Below are positions 50,439 through 59,498 of a stretch of 59,498 nucleotides of DNA, piece by piece. The notes under the pieces were generated by a model, which saw only the letters and a list, made by a program, of their open reading frames with translations, was not told the origin of the DNA and made no database searches. Origin of the DNA: Verrucomicrobiales bacterium (GTDB lineage Bacteria; Verrucomicrobiota; Verrucomicrobiia; Verrucomicrobiales; DEV007); contig PAAG01000002.1 of the NCBI GenBank assembly GCA_002698785.1, positions 86,601 to 146,098 of the forward strand, in the 5' to 3' direction. Every line of letters starts with the position of its first letter. The first letter of the stretch is position 1. A program made the position numbers and the translations under genes.

Positions 50439-50496
50439 ATTTAGGAATTTTGCAGCTTGCGCGGAAAAACTCGCAAGCCTATACCTCTCTTAACAG

Positions 50497-51765
50497 ATGG
50501 AAAAATTTATCGTGCATGGAGGCTCTCAGTTAGAGGGCAATGTTAACATCAGCGGATCGAAGAATGCTTCGCTGCCGATTCTTGCTGCTACCCTGCTGAC
50601 CCGGGAGCAATGTGTGATTCGTCGAGTCCCGGATGTTTCGGATACGAACTACATGCTTCAGATCCTCCAAAACCTCGGTGCAGAGGTAGAGCGCGCCAGC
50701 GGAACTGTAACGATCAAGTGTGACAAACTCCATAGTCATGAAGCTCCCTATGACCTCGTTCGAAAGATGCGTGCGTCGGTTTGTGTTATGGGACCCCTTC
50801 TCGCTCGTCAGAATCGTGCCGACGTCTCCCTGCCGGGTGGCTGTGTGATTGGCGATCGCCCGATTGATCTTCACTTAAAAGGACTCGAGGGACTGGGGGC
50901 AAAGGTCCATACAGAGGGAGGAAATATCCATCTGGAAGCACGATTCGGACTGGAGGGAAATGTCCTCGACATGAGCGGCAAGCACGGGGCAACGGTGCTC
51001 GGAACCGATAATGTGATGATGGCAGCAGTTCTCGCCAAGGGCACCACGGTGATCAACGGAGCGGCCTGTGAGCCTGAGGTCGTCGATCTCGCCAATTTCC
51101 TCGTTTCCATGGGAGCGAAGATCTCCGGTGCAGGAACACCCCGCATTGAGATCGAAGGCGTCGAAGAGTTAGGCGGCACAGAGCACACGGTCATTCCCGA
51201 TCGAATTGAAGCAGGCACTTTTCTCGTGGCTGGAGCTATGGCGGCAAAGAAGGACATCCATATCCGCCGAGTGTTTCCCGAGCACGTCAAAGTCGTCACT
51301 GACGTTCTGGAAAAATGTGGCTGCCCAATTGAGATTGATGAGACCACGATCACCATTGGAAAGGCGAGTACACCGCTGGGTGCGAATATCACCACAGAGC
51401 CTTACCCGGGATTCCCGACGGATATGCAGGCGCAGATGTGCTCGCTATTTGCTGTTACCCCTGGGATCAGTGTGGTTACAGATACTATTTTTCCCCAACG
51501 CTTTATGCATGCTTCCGAAATGAAGCGCATGGGTGCCGACATCGAAGTCGATGATGGTAGAGCTGTTATCACCGGGGTCGAACAACTGAGCGCAGCGCCA
51601 GTCATGGCAAGTGATTTGCGTGCTTCGGCGGCGCTCGTTCTGTCGGCTTTGACGGCCAAAGGAGCCACGGAGATCTCCCGCGTCTACCACATCGATCGCG
51701 GATACGAACACATCGATGACAAGCTGCTCAATCTGGGTGCGAGAATCGATCGACTTCCGGCCTGA
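50497..51765 (+). CDS. murA: UDP-N-acetylglucosamine 1-carboxyvinyltransferase
   Basis: A 422-residue MurA, which adds enolpyruvate from PEP to UDP-GlcNAc, the first committed step of peptidoglycan synthesis. K22 and N23 in ISGSKNASLPI and the active-site C116 in LPGGCVIGDRPIDLHLKGLE are present (fosfomycin-sensitive Cys form). Later segments GTDNVMMAAVLAKGTTVINGAACEPEV and TEPYPGFPTDMQAQ are typical. The length is normal. It is the last gene of the prmC-murA pair and is followed by a terminator at 51756-51781. Confidence 0.97.
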   Translation: MEKFIVHGGSQLEGNVNISGSKNASLPILAATLLTREQCVIRRVPDVSDTNYMLQILQNLGAEVERASGTVTIKCDKLHSHEAPYDLVRKMRASVCVMGPLLARQNRADVSLPGGCVIGDRPIDLHLKGLEGLGAKVHTEGGNIHLEARFGLEGNVLDMSGKHGATVLGTDNVMMAAVLAKGTTVINGAACEPEVVDLANFLVSMGAKISGAGTPRIEIEGVEELGGTEHTVIPDRIEAGTFLVAGAMAAKKDIHIRRVFPEHVKVVTDVLEKCGCPIEIDETTITIGKASTPLGANITTEPYPGFPTDMQAQMCSLFAVTPGISVVTDTIFPQRFMHASEMKRMGADIEVDDGRAVITGVEQLSAAPVMASDLRASAALVLSALTAKGATEISRVYHIDRGYEHIDDKLLNLGARIDRLPA

Positions 51766-51781
51766 TTTGCCGGACTTTTTT
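51756..51781 (+). terminator. Rho-independent terminator overlapping the murA stop
   Basis: TCCGGC (51756-51761) pairs with GCCGGA (51769-51774) around a 7-base loop, followed by C and six T (51776-51781). The left arm includes the last codons of murA. Confidence 0.7.
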
Positions 51782-51789
51782 GTGAGCTA

Positions 51790-53229
51790 TCAGGATAGAA
51801 TCTCCCGAACGACATTACCGTGTACGTCGGTAAGTCGGAAGTCACGCCCTTGACTGCGGAATGTCAGTTTCTCGTGATCGAAACCTAACAAATGTAGAAT
51901 TGTGGCATTCAAGTCGTGAATGTGAACAGGTTTCTCCACGGCATTGAATCCCAAATCGTCGGTGGTGCCGTGAACGTATCCGCCTTTCACGCCGCCTCCT
52001 GCCATCCACATGGTGAATGCGTTTGAGTGGTGATCTCGTCCATCGTTTCCGCCCTGCACCATCGGGGTACGCCCGAACTCCCCTCCCCAGACGACCAACG
52101 TATCATCCAATAATCCTCTCTGCTTGAGATCCAGAACCAGTGCGGCACACGCCTGATCTGTGGCTTTACAATTGGCAGCGAGATCCTTTTTCAAGTTTCC
52201 ATGTTGATCCCATGATTCGTGGAAAAGCTCGACAAACCTCACTCCTCGTTCGACCAACCGTCTCGCAAGAAGGCAATTATTTGCGAAAGAGGCTTCGCCA
52301 GGCTTCGCACCATACAGATCCAAGGTAGCCTGTGATTCGAGGCTGATGTCAGTTACCTCTGGTGCGACATCCTGCATTCGGTAAGCCATCTCGAATGAAC
52401 TGATTCGAGTTTGAATTTCGGGGTCCGCAACAGAGTCGAATCGCTTTTGATTCAGCTCGTTGATCGCATCGATCGTCGCCTTTTGGGAACTCCTCTTTAT
52501 TCCATCTGGATTGGAAAGGTAAAGAACGGGATCGCCGATGGAATTGAATGGCACCCCTTGATAGACCGACGGAAGAAACCCCGCGCCGAAGTTTGCCGAA
52601 CCTCCACTTGGGCCTTTTTTCCCCGAAGAAAGCACCACAAAAGCAGGAAGGTTTTCCGTTCCGCTACCGAGCCCGTAGGTCACCCAGGACCCCAGGGATG
52701 GCCGACCGAACTGCTGCGAGCCAGTACTCAGTAGCACCTGAGCAGGAGCATGGTTGAAGGCATCTGTATGCAAGGAGCGAACCAGAGTAATCTCGTCGGC
52801 GATGCTCCCGGTATGAGGGAGCAGGTTGGCCATTTCCATCCCGCACTTTCCGTATCTCTCGAATGGGAATTTTGGCGCCAACAGCTTGTTGTCAGGCTTG
52901 ATAAAAGCAGATCGGTATCCTTCGAGCAGTTCTGGCGGTGGCGCGGTCCCATCGAGCCGAGTCAGGGTGGGCTTGTTCTCGAAAAGATCGATATGGGAAG
53001 GTGCACCGCCCATGAAAAGAAAGATCACGCGCTTTGCGGTCCCGGCCTGGGGTGATGGTCGAGGTGTCAGCAGATCATTCGCGGCTTTCGCGGATGGGCC
53101 TAGCAAATGATTCAACGCGATACCACCAAGCCCGATTCCGCAATCTCGCATGAACCACCTGCGGCTGTGAGAAAGGCGCAGGTCAGAGAGAGTCCTGCCG
53201 TCGATGGAAATATTCTCTTTGGATTTCAT
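51790..53229 (-). CDS. DUF1501 protein with Tat-like signal
   Basis: A 479-residue DUF1501 protein, partner of the DUF1549/DUF1553 gene upstream. The N-terminus has SRRWFMRDCGIGLGGIALNHLL, a twin-arginine-like signal. Family landmarks are KRVIFLFMGGAPSHIDLFENKP, VRFVELFHESWDQHGNLKK, VVWGGEFGRTPMVQGG, IHDLNATILHLLGFDHE and GRDFRLTDVHGNVVREI. Its start lies 9 bp from the stop of the upstream gene, so it is cotranscribed. Enzymatic function is inferred from superfamily similarity to alkaline phosphatases and sulfatases. Confidence 0.93.
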   Translation of the reverse strand: MKSKENISIDGRTLSDLRLSHSRRWFMRDCGIGLGGIALNHLLGPSAKAANDLLTPRPSPQAGTAKRVIFLFMGGAPSHIDLFENKPTLTRLDGTAPPPELLEGYRSAFIKPDNKLLAPKFPFERYGKCGMEMANLLPHTGSIADEITLVRSLHTDAFNHAPAQVLLSTGSQQFGRPSLGSWVTYGLGSGTENLPAFVVLSSGKKGPSGGSANFGAGFLPSVYQGVPFNSIGDPVLYLSNPDGIKRSSQKATIDAINELNQKRFDSVADPEIQTRISSFEMAYRMQDVAPEVTDISLESQATLDLYGAKPGEASFANNCLLARRLVERGVRFVELFHESWDQHGNLKKDLAANCKATDQACAALVLDLKQRGLLDDTLVVWGGEFGRTPMVQGGNDGRDHHSNAFTMWMAGGGVKGGYVHGTTDDLGFNAVEKPVHIHDLNATILHLLGFDHEKLTFRSQGRDFRLTDVHGNVVREILS

Positions 53230-53237
53230 AGGAGGAT

Positions 53238-56237
53238 TCAGGACTTGGTAATCGTTTCGTCGAGGTTGAGGAGAGTTCGAGCGACCGCCAACCAGGGATC
53301 ACCGCCGTTGGTTTTCTCCGAGTCGAACAATTTGATCAGAATTGCGACCTCTGATTCTACGGGTTCTCTGCTGGTGCATTGGCGAAAGGCTTGCGAGATC
53401 GAGTCTTTCAACTCTTCTTCTCCCCCTTCCCTGATTGTTTCCGCGAGGGCTTTTGCTGCTTCCACCGAAAGTGGCTCATTCAAGAGAGCGAGAGCCTGCA
53501 ATGGCGTCGTGGAACGGGGGCGGCGCACGCATGAAATCTCCCCGGAAGGTGCATCGAATGCAGACAGAAATGGTGGAGGCACGGTTCGAAAGCGAAACGT
53601 ATACATTGCTCGCCGATAGCGACGTTCTGGATCTTCGTCTTCGTCCCACTCTTTGTATCCATAACTCGCTGGAGGATCGAAAAGAAATCTTGGAATCGGC
53701 GGCCTGACACTATCTCCCCCCACCGTGCGATCAAGCAATCCACTTGCGGCGAGTTGAATGTCTCTAACCAGTTCGGCATCGGGCCGGAATCTTGGGCCTC
53801 GAGCAAGAAGCCGATTCGTCGGATCTATTTCACCCAGGCTGTCTCGTACGCGGGAATCCTGCCGATACGTTTGGCTTGTCACGATAAGTCTGTGCAGAGC
53901 TTTGATGTCCCAGCCAGAGTCCATGAACTCTACAGCCAACCAGTCCAGCAAATCTGGATGAGTCGGGGGCGTCGCCTGGTGTCCCAGATCCTCTACCGAC
54001 TCAACGATTCCTCGCCCGAAGAACGCCATCCAGGTTCGATTGACATAGGTCCTCGCAGTCGTTGGTGAATCACGATCTACGAGCCAATGGGCGAAAGTGA
54101 GGCGAGACGTAGGGTTTTCTCCTTCCGGGAGAGGGTGGAACGCCGCGGGAACATGCGGTTCGACGGCTTCTTTCGGATGCGTTTGCTCTCCCCGATCGAA
54201 CAGGCGGGTTTCTCTTCGATCACTTCTTTCCAGAAGAGTTAGTTGCGGCGTGGGAGCGGGATGTTGAGCCCACTCTTTTTCTATTACCTCGCTCCATCTC
54301 GAGAGTCCTTCTCCTTTTGAAACCCACTCGTCGAAAACTCGTGTTTTTTCCTCTTCCGTCCATTTGTCCTGCTCCTTCGCGAGAATTGCTGAGATCAGTG
54401 GTGAAACCGGGGCCTCATTTTCGAAACGACCACCACCAAGGGAAAAGCGAAAACGCCCCATGTTTCGATGCTGATTGTCGTTGCTGTTCCAGCCGCCATG
54501 TCGGCACTGCACCTCAAACTGGAGATAGAGGGGTTTCCCTTTCTCGGCGAGAAGAGGTTCTTTCAAATTGATCACGAGCACTCTTGGCTGATTGGATTGG
54601 CCCCAGCCTGCGTCTGACGACCAGGCTGTTTTTACGTTCCCGTCCGTAGCGAAGGCCGCAGGTCCCTCGGTGCGATCGTCAGGTTTGTCCCCCTTTAGAG
54701 GATAGCGAGTTGTGTCGATGGGGCGAGCTGGTTGCTCGAAATCACAGGTAGCAGGCTCAAGCGCTACATTCGTCAGTTTGTCAGGATCCGTGCCTGCTGA
54801 GAGCTTGATTTCACTGATCGCTACGGTGCCGGAGATTGACCTCCCCGGTCCTCCGTAGGTGAGGTAAGGATCCATCAGTAGTTCCAAACGGAGGCTGGAA
54901 ATCTTCTCGACAGGTGACTCGCCGAGAAATCGCTCCGTGCTCTGTGCTGGAGAATATCCTTTTGTTATGATTGAGCCATCAGGCTGCGGGTAGAACTTCT
55001 GTCCGCCATCACCGAGATGTTTGGGGGTGACGGTCGTCCAATCTGGTTGGTTGGCGATTGCCGCTCTCTGGGTCTCGATCCAATTCTGGAGGTCCGCTTT
55101 CCAATCAGTTTCGCTCTTTCGAACCTCGGCTCTCACATGACTGATGTTTTCCCGAATGCTCTCTATCTTCTTCCTCTCCTCCGGGGTGTAGTAGGGCACT
55201 GTCGCTTCGTATGAATTGTTCAAGTAAGCGAACATGCCGTAGTATTCCTTCTGGGTGATCGGATCGTACTTGTGCGTGTGGCATTGCGCGCACTGCATTG
55301 TCAGACCCAACACCGATTTTCCCAGCGCATCCACTCGGTCGAATATCCCTTCAATTCGAAACTGCTCCGCTTTGATCGCGCCCTCTTCGTTGACCATCGA
55401 GTTTCGGAGAAATCCAGTCGCGACGTGATCCGAAAGAGATGCATTCTCAAGAAGATCTCCCGCCATTTGCTTCACGATAAACTGATTGTAGGGCAGGTTG
55501 TCGTTGAATGACGAGATCAGCCAGTCTCGGTATGGCCATACGTGACGGACGGAGTCTTTCTCATAACCGTTGGAGTCCGCGTACCGAGCAGCGTCCATCC
55601 ACCAACGAGCCCACCTTTCTCCATAGTGAGGAGAGTCCAAAAACCGATCCACGGCCTTTTCGTATGCCTCTTGCGAATCATCATTCAGAAAGGCATCAAG
55701 TTCTTCGATTGTCGGTGGCAAACCGGTAAGATCCAAAGCAAGGCGTCGCAGTTGCTTTGCTTTACTGGCTGCGGGGGAAAACGCGAGCCCTTCCTCAGAG
55801 AGCTTTTTCTCTACGAAGGCATCCACAGGCTGAACCTCCTTGCCCTCTGGGATTCTGGGTTTCTTCGGAGCTTCAAATGCCCAATGTTTCCCCCACTCTG
55901 CTCCCTCCTCGATCCATTGTTTCAAGATCTTGACCTGCTCTGTAGAAAGCCTGTCTTTCTTTTCCGGAGGAGGCATCAAATCGTCCGGATCGCTCGTCGT
56001 AATTCGAGCTATCAGTTCACTCTTATCTGGAGCGCCGGGAGTAAAAACAGCCTTTGCATCGACTTCAGCATCGAGGCGAAAGTCCGCAGCCCGTTCCTCC
56101 TCATCCGGTCCATGACAAGCATAGCAATTGTCCGATAGGATAGGCTGAACATCCCGGGCGAAATCAATCGTGCCTGCATTCATGATTACAGGAAAAGCCG
56201 AAATCAGAAATCCGAGGTTGAACGAGACAAACTTCAT
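53238..56237 (-). CDS. Secreted cytochrome-c/DUF1549/DUF1553 (PSD1-type) protein with discoidin-like insert
   Basis: A 999-residue exported protein. A signal peptide (residues 1-22) and a haem-binding CYACH (38-42) start it, followed by DUF1549 (ALDLTGLPPTIEELDAFLND ... YGERWARWWMDAARYADSNG) with a second CAQCH (316-320). A beta-rich, discoidin-like insert occupies about 440-620 (ISGTVAISEIKLSAG ... TAWSSDAGWGQSNQPRVLVINL), absent from the protein at 25481. DUF1553 closes it (FAHWLVDRDSPTTARTYVNRTWMAFFGRGIV). Role unknown; these proteins are often near glycan degradation genes. ATG 56237 is used. Confidence 0.91.
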   Translation of the reverse strand: MKFVSFNLGFLISAFPVIMNAGTIDFARDVQPILSDNCYACHGPDEEERAADFRLDAEVDAKAVFTPGAPDKSELIARITTSDPDDLMPPPEKKDRLSTEQVKILKQWIEEGAEWGKHWAFEAPKKPRIPEGKEVQPVDAFVEKKLSEEGLAFSPAASKAKQLRRLALDLTGLPPTIEELDAFLNDDSQEAYEKAVDRFLDSPHYGERWARWWMDAARYADSNGYEKDSVRHVWPYRDWLISSFNDNLPYNQFIVKQMAGDLLENASLSDHVATGFLRNSMVNEEGAIKAEQFRIEGIFDRVDALGKSVLGLTMQCAQCHTHKYDPITQKEYYGMFAYLNNSYEATVPYYTPEERKKIESIRENISHVRAEVRKSETDWKADLQNWIETQRAAIANQPDWTTVTPKHLGDGGQKFYPQPDGSIITKGYSPAQSTERFLGESPVEKISSLRLELLMDPYLTYGGPGRSISGTVAISEIKLSAGTDPDKLTNVALEPATCDFEQPARPIDTTRYPLKGDKPDDRTEGPAAFATDGNVKTAWSSDAGWGQSNQPRVLVINLKEPLLAEKGKPLYLQFEVQCRHGGWNSNDNQHRNMGRFRFSLGGGRFENEAPVSPLISAILAKEQDKWTEEEKTRVFDEWVSKGEGLSRWSEVIEKEWAQHPAPTPQLTLLERSDRRETRLFDRGEQTHPKEAVEPHVPAAFHPLPEGENPTSRLTFAHWLVDRDSPTTARTYVNRTWMAFFGRGIVESVEDLGHQATPPTHPDLLDWLAVEFMDSGWDIKALHRLIVTSQTYRQDSRVRDSLGEIDPTNRLLARGPRFRPDAELVRDIQLAASGLLDRTVGGDSVRPPIPRFLFDPPASYGYKEWDEDEDPERRYRRAMYTFRFRTVPPPFLSAFDAPSGEISCVRRPRSTTPLQALALLNEPLSVEAAKALAETIREGGEEELKDSISQAFRQCTSREPVESEVAILIKLFDSEKTNGGDPWLAVARTLLNLDETITKS

Positions 56238-56438
56238 TATCAGGAAAATACAGGCCAACAAGGGTGCCAGCCAAGAACCGAACCATACGCAATCATCATA
56301 AATTCCCCGCGTAAGATCAGTTCAAATCGCGGATGAATAGCAAGGTAGGCTTTTACGCGCATCAGCATCTTGTGGCCTTCTCTCCGCCGGAAGAGTATCC
56401 ATAACCGGTTCCCGAAATTTGATTCCATCGAGCCCTTT

Positions 56439-57794
56439 ATGAAAGAACTATTCATTTCTGCATTACTGCTGTTCACACAACTTTCCGTCGCAGAACAGCT
56501 CGCCGTCGAACCAAAACCTTTCCTGCAGCTACAGGATGGTGACCGTGTCGTCTTTCTCGGTGACTCAATTACGCATCAATGTCTTTACACTCAATACATT
56601 GAGGACTTTTTCTACACCCGCTATCCAGACCGAAAAATCCACTTTCACAACGCCGGAGTGAGCGGTGACAGGGCGTCGGATGCCCTCGTACGTTTCGAAG
56701 ACGACGTAGCGGCCTTCTCACCGAACGTCGTTACGCTCCTTCTCGGAATGAACGATGGCCAGTATGAGCCGTTCTCGACTGAGACATTCGATACCTACAC
56801 GACCGGCATGACCGAACTCATCGAGAAAATCACCGCCACCGGAGCAAAGCCAATCGCCCTGTCTCCCACCATGTTCGACCACCACCAGTTGGCGCTCAGA
56901 AAGCAGGACCCTGAGTTTCGATTTGGTGATCGCAGTTTCGACGAGAACTACAATTCTCTAATGGCCTTCTACGGTGCATGGCTTCGCGAGACCGCTGGAA
57001 AACAAGGAATCCCATTCGTTAACCTGTGGGGGCCTCTCAATGATCTCTCATTTGCTGCCCGTTCTGCTCAGCCCGATTTTTCTGTCGTCGAAGACTCTAT
57101 TCACCCGGGAGCTGCCGGGCAATTCATCATGGCCTATTCCGTTCTCTTCGCGTCGCAGCCAGAAAAGAAAACGGTCAGCAGTATTGTTTTGATCAAACGT
57201 GGAGAGAAATGGATAGCAGGAAAGAAGTCCGGAGTATCGGATTTACACGTCTCTGACAACGAAGACGAGATCTCCTTCACCTTCCTCGCGGAAGCACTCC
57301 CCTGGGTCGTTCCTGAAGAATCTTCGAACTACCAGTTAAAATGGGGCAAATCCAGTCCTGCAAGCCTCGGCTACGATATGACCAACGCGGGTCACAAACT
57401 GAGTAGCGAACGCCTCCGGCTAGCAGGCCTCCCCGCGGGAACCTACCAACTCACTATTGACGAGACTGTCGTCGGTGAATTCTCTCACACCACTCTGGGT
57501 AGCAAGGTCGAGTTACAGAAATACCCCAATACTCCGCAAAGCCAACAAGCGCTGCAGGTCGCCCTCCTCAATCGCGAGAGAAATGATGAAGCAGTGCGGC
57601 CCATGCGGGATTTGTGGTCTCGAATCAAAGGTATCCGACGCAAAGGAGACGATGAACTCTTTGAAAAGGAATACCCAAAGCTGAAGGAAAAGATTGACCA
57701 ACTAGAAGCCAAAGCCGCTGGATACGAGAAGCAAATCTACGAAGCAGCACAACCCAAGCCCCGAACTTACAAGCTCAAACGTGTCGATCAGTGA
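56439..57794 (+). CDS. Secreted SGNH/GDSL-family hydrolase
   Basis: A 451-residue exported SGNH-fold hydrolase (esterase/lipase/acetylxylan-esterase-like). A signal peptide (MKELFISALLLFTQLSVAEQ) precedes the catalytic block I GDSIT with S43 (VVFLGDSITHQC), the block with N105 (LLLGMNDGQYEP) and the D219-x2-H222 dyad (VEDSIHPGAAGQFIM). The C-terminal 200 residues are beta-rich and end in a coiled-coil-like segment (KEKIDQLEAKAAGYEKQI). Likely acts on polysaccharide acetyl or ester groups (inference). It overlaps the convergent protease gene by 7 bp. The adjacent DUF1549 gene is divergent. Confidence 0.88.
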   Translation: MKELFISALLLFTQLSVAEQLAVEPKPFLQLQDGDRVVFLGDSITHQCLYTQYIEDFFYTRYPDRKIHFHNAGVSGDRASDALVRFEDDVAAFSPNVVTLLLGMNDGQYEPFSTETFDTYTTGMTELIEKITATGAKPIALSPTMFDHHQLALRKQDPEFRFGDRSFDENYNSLMAFYGAWLRETAGKQGIPFVNLWGPLNDLSFAARSAQPDFSVVEDSIHPGAAGQFIMAYSVLFASQPEKKTVSSIVLIKRGEKWIAGKKSGVSDLHVSDNEDEISFTFLAEALPWVVPEESSNYQLKWGKSSPASLGYDMTNAGHKLSSERLRLAGLPAGTYQLTIDETVVGEFSHTTLGSKVELQKYPNTPQSQQALQVALLNRERNDEAVRPMRDLWSRIKGIRRKGDDELFEKEYPKLKEKIDQLEAKAAGYEKQIYEAAQPKPRTYKLKRVDQ

Positions 57795-58660
57795 CGTGCC
57801 CGATCCGCACGGATCAATTGCTCGATGCGGTCTAGGTCCATCATCACAGCGGTGGACTTCGGCTTCATCTTCACAATCACCCCGAGCCTCATCGTGCTGA
57901 GGACACCGCAGAGTCGCCCCTTCTGATCGATCAGCGGAGAGCCGCTATCACCTTTGATCATTGGCAGTGTCGTTACCACTTTCTTAAAATCCGATTCACC
58001 GGGAATCTCCTGATGCTCCATGAAAAGACCACCGCCCTTTTCATGCATCCAGCCTCCGGCAAACAGTGTTGTCTCAGGTGTTAGCTTCTCGCGGCGATAT
58101 TTGAGATACCGAGGCGTCTTAAGATCGGCCTTCACAATAGCGAAATCTGCGGCCTGATTCTGATAAACGACCCGTATGGGGGCGTAGTCGATGTAGGTCG
58201 AACGATTATCTGAAGTCGCATACAGAACGTAAGAGTCCTCGTGGCCGATCACATGGGTCGCCGTGAGGAAATAACCATCGGATGTGACTGGAGCACAACT
58301 GCCAAAGCCAGATCCCCCTTTTGCAATCGGGACGGAAAAGCCCAGCTCAAGAACCCCACCCTGGCTCTGACGGCTTGTCTCCAATTTCTTGCGGAAATCG
58401 GCATCCATATAGTGGCCACTAACAATCAGACCTGAATGCAGTGTCAGGAAGTCGGCCGCGGAGAACCCTGTATCCGTGCTGTTTTGCAGTTCAGGAAGAG
58501 ACACCGGGGCATCAATACCGATTGAGTCATATTTTGCTAGAGATCGCTTCTGATCCCAATGCGTATTCGCCGGCAGCATCACGCAGGAGGCCAGCATCGA
58601 TGATGCTACGACACTTCCCGCAGCTTGCAGGAAACGAACAAAATATTTCTCAAACAACAT
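57788..58660 (-). CDS. Trypsin-like serine protease lipoprotein
   Basis: A 290-residue lipoprotein: the signal ends in a lipobox (LASC, C26). The catalytic triad of a chymotrypsin-like fold is H136 (LTATHVIG), D172 (QAADFAIVK) and S239 (MIKGDSGSPLI). A GGSGFGS segment lies at 115-121. There is no PDZ domain. It is likely anchored in the outer or inner membrane, facing the periplasm. It overlaps the SGNH hydrolase gene by 7 bp (convergent ends). Substrate unknown. Confidence 0.83.
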   Translation of the reverse strand: MLFEKYFVRFLQAAGSVVASSMLASCVMLPANTHWDQKRSLAKYDSIGIDAPVSLPELQNSTDTGFSAADFLTLHSGLIVSGHYMDADFRKKLETSRQSQGGVLELGFSVPIAKGGSGFGSCAPVTSDGYFLTATHVIGHEDSYVLYATSDNRSTYIDYAPIRVVYQNQAADFAIVKADLKTPRYLKYRREKLTPETTLFAGGWMHEKGGGLFMEHQEIPGESDFKKVVTTLPMIKGDSGSPLIDQKGRLCGVLSTMRLGVIVKMKPKSTAVMMDLDRIEQLIRADRARH

Positions 58661-59028
58661 TCAGGGGAAAATGACTGCCTGTAGGCGGTTATGAGCTATC
58701 ACTCCCTGCGGGAGTTCCTGCTCGAAGGAAACATAACCCACAGAATTCTATCCTTCACCTGAGAATACGCAGAAATTAAAAATTTCTTTCAAAATTTTCA
58801 AACGAAAGCAATCCATGCGAACTCCGCTGTGTCAGAACCGACAAGCATCGCAAAATCGGATGGATAACGATCTTGCACATCATCAGATGGAAAGAAAATA
58901 GCAGCATGAATCGTCAGTCTAAAGGACGAGTCTGTAGCCCTGATACGCCGCGACGGAGAAACAGTATATCAGGAAGCAATTTTCGGATCAGTAGGATGCC
59001 TTAGCCGCAGATCACCGAGCCTCGTATA
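58661..59028. other. 368-bp intergenic region, no gene recognised
   Basis: This stretch separates the trypsin-like lipoprotein gene start from the stop of the next gene. No protein or RNA gene was recognised. It includes a weak hairpin (ACTCCC-TGC-GGGAGT, 58701-58715) and an AT-rich segment near 58775-58800 that could carry the lipoprotein gene's promoter. Confidence 0.4.

Positions 59029-59498
<470 letters not shown>

Noticed and set aside
58701-58715. Short hairpin before the last gene as a terminator
   Set aside because: The stem is 6 bp with a 3-base loop and is not followed by a U-tract on either strand.

Overview
The window is a gene-dense bacterial chromosome segment with GC a little above half by eye and genes on both strands in short operons. 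It most resembles a member of the Verrucomicrobiota (PVC superphylum). Pointers to this are two secreted cytochrome-c/DUF1549/DUF1553 + DUF1501 gene pairs, which are typical of planctomycetes and verrucomicrobia; an HPr kinase/HPr/Enzyme I set without EII components; lipid A and outer-membrane genes (lpxI, an LptF/LptG-type permease, porins); and many secreted proteins with Sec, lipoprotein or Tat-like signals. No rRNA, tRNA, CRISPR array, prophage or insertion sequence was found. Both ends cut through genes.

Layout. 1-5309 (minus): a probable operon running from an orphan thiamine-diphosphate dehydrogenase alpha subunit through a GntP-type permease and a DMT transporter to lpxI and a Gfo/Idh oxidoreductase that leaves the window. 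5420-9309 (plus): proC, a eukaryotic-type UDP-sugar pyrophosphorylase, then RidA paired with a D-threonine aldolase/D-serine dehydratase-like enzyme. 9311-13266: an SH3-like secreted protein, an M19 dipeptidase, a SpoU methyltransferase, a small membrane protein and a toxin-antitoxin pair. 13270-19107: an NRAMP metal transporter divergent from a three-gene Fe3+-type ABC importer. 19178-21261: a small secreted protein with its own promoter and terminator, then rpoA-rplQ. 21367-25388: a three-part protease/lectin-like/transglutaminase-like protein, an FG-GAP protein and a GFA-family protein.

25481-30823: first DUF1549/DUF1553-DUF1501 pair, a DUF1460 peptidase and a small membrane protein. 30731-36344: a conserved unknown, an LptF/G permease with an extra membrane domain, and, divergently, a DUF455 ferritin-like/ATP-grasp fusion followed by a PDZ protease. 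36351-45040: polyphosphate kinase, a PAP2 phosphatase with an extra C-terminal domain, a TIM-barrel isomerase, an alpha/beta hydrolase, and two OprP-like porins each preceded by a Pho-box-like direct repeat. 45149-51765: hprK-ptsH-ptsI, an MRJP/Yellow-family protein, prmC and murA. 51790-58660: second DUF1549/DUF1553-DUF1501 pair, an SGNH hydrolase and a trypsin-like lipoprotein. 59029-59498: the 3' part of a helix-hairpin-helix protein whose upstream part is a Pro-Glu hexanucleotide repeat.

The genes suggest a heterotroph with a secreted degradation apparatus, regulated carbon use through a regulatory PTS, and a phosphate-starvation response involving polyphosphate and porins. The strongest candidates for undescribed biology are the DUF455-ATP-grasp fusion, the protease-lectin-SirB1 fusion, and the two porins with Pho-box-like sites beside ppk1.
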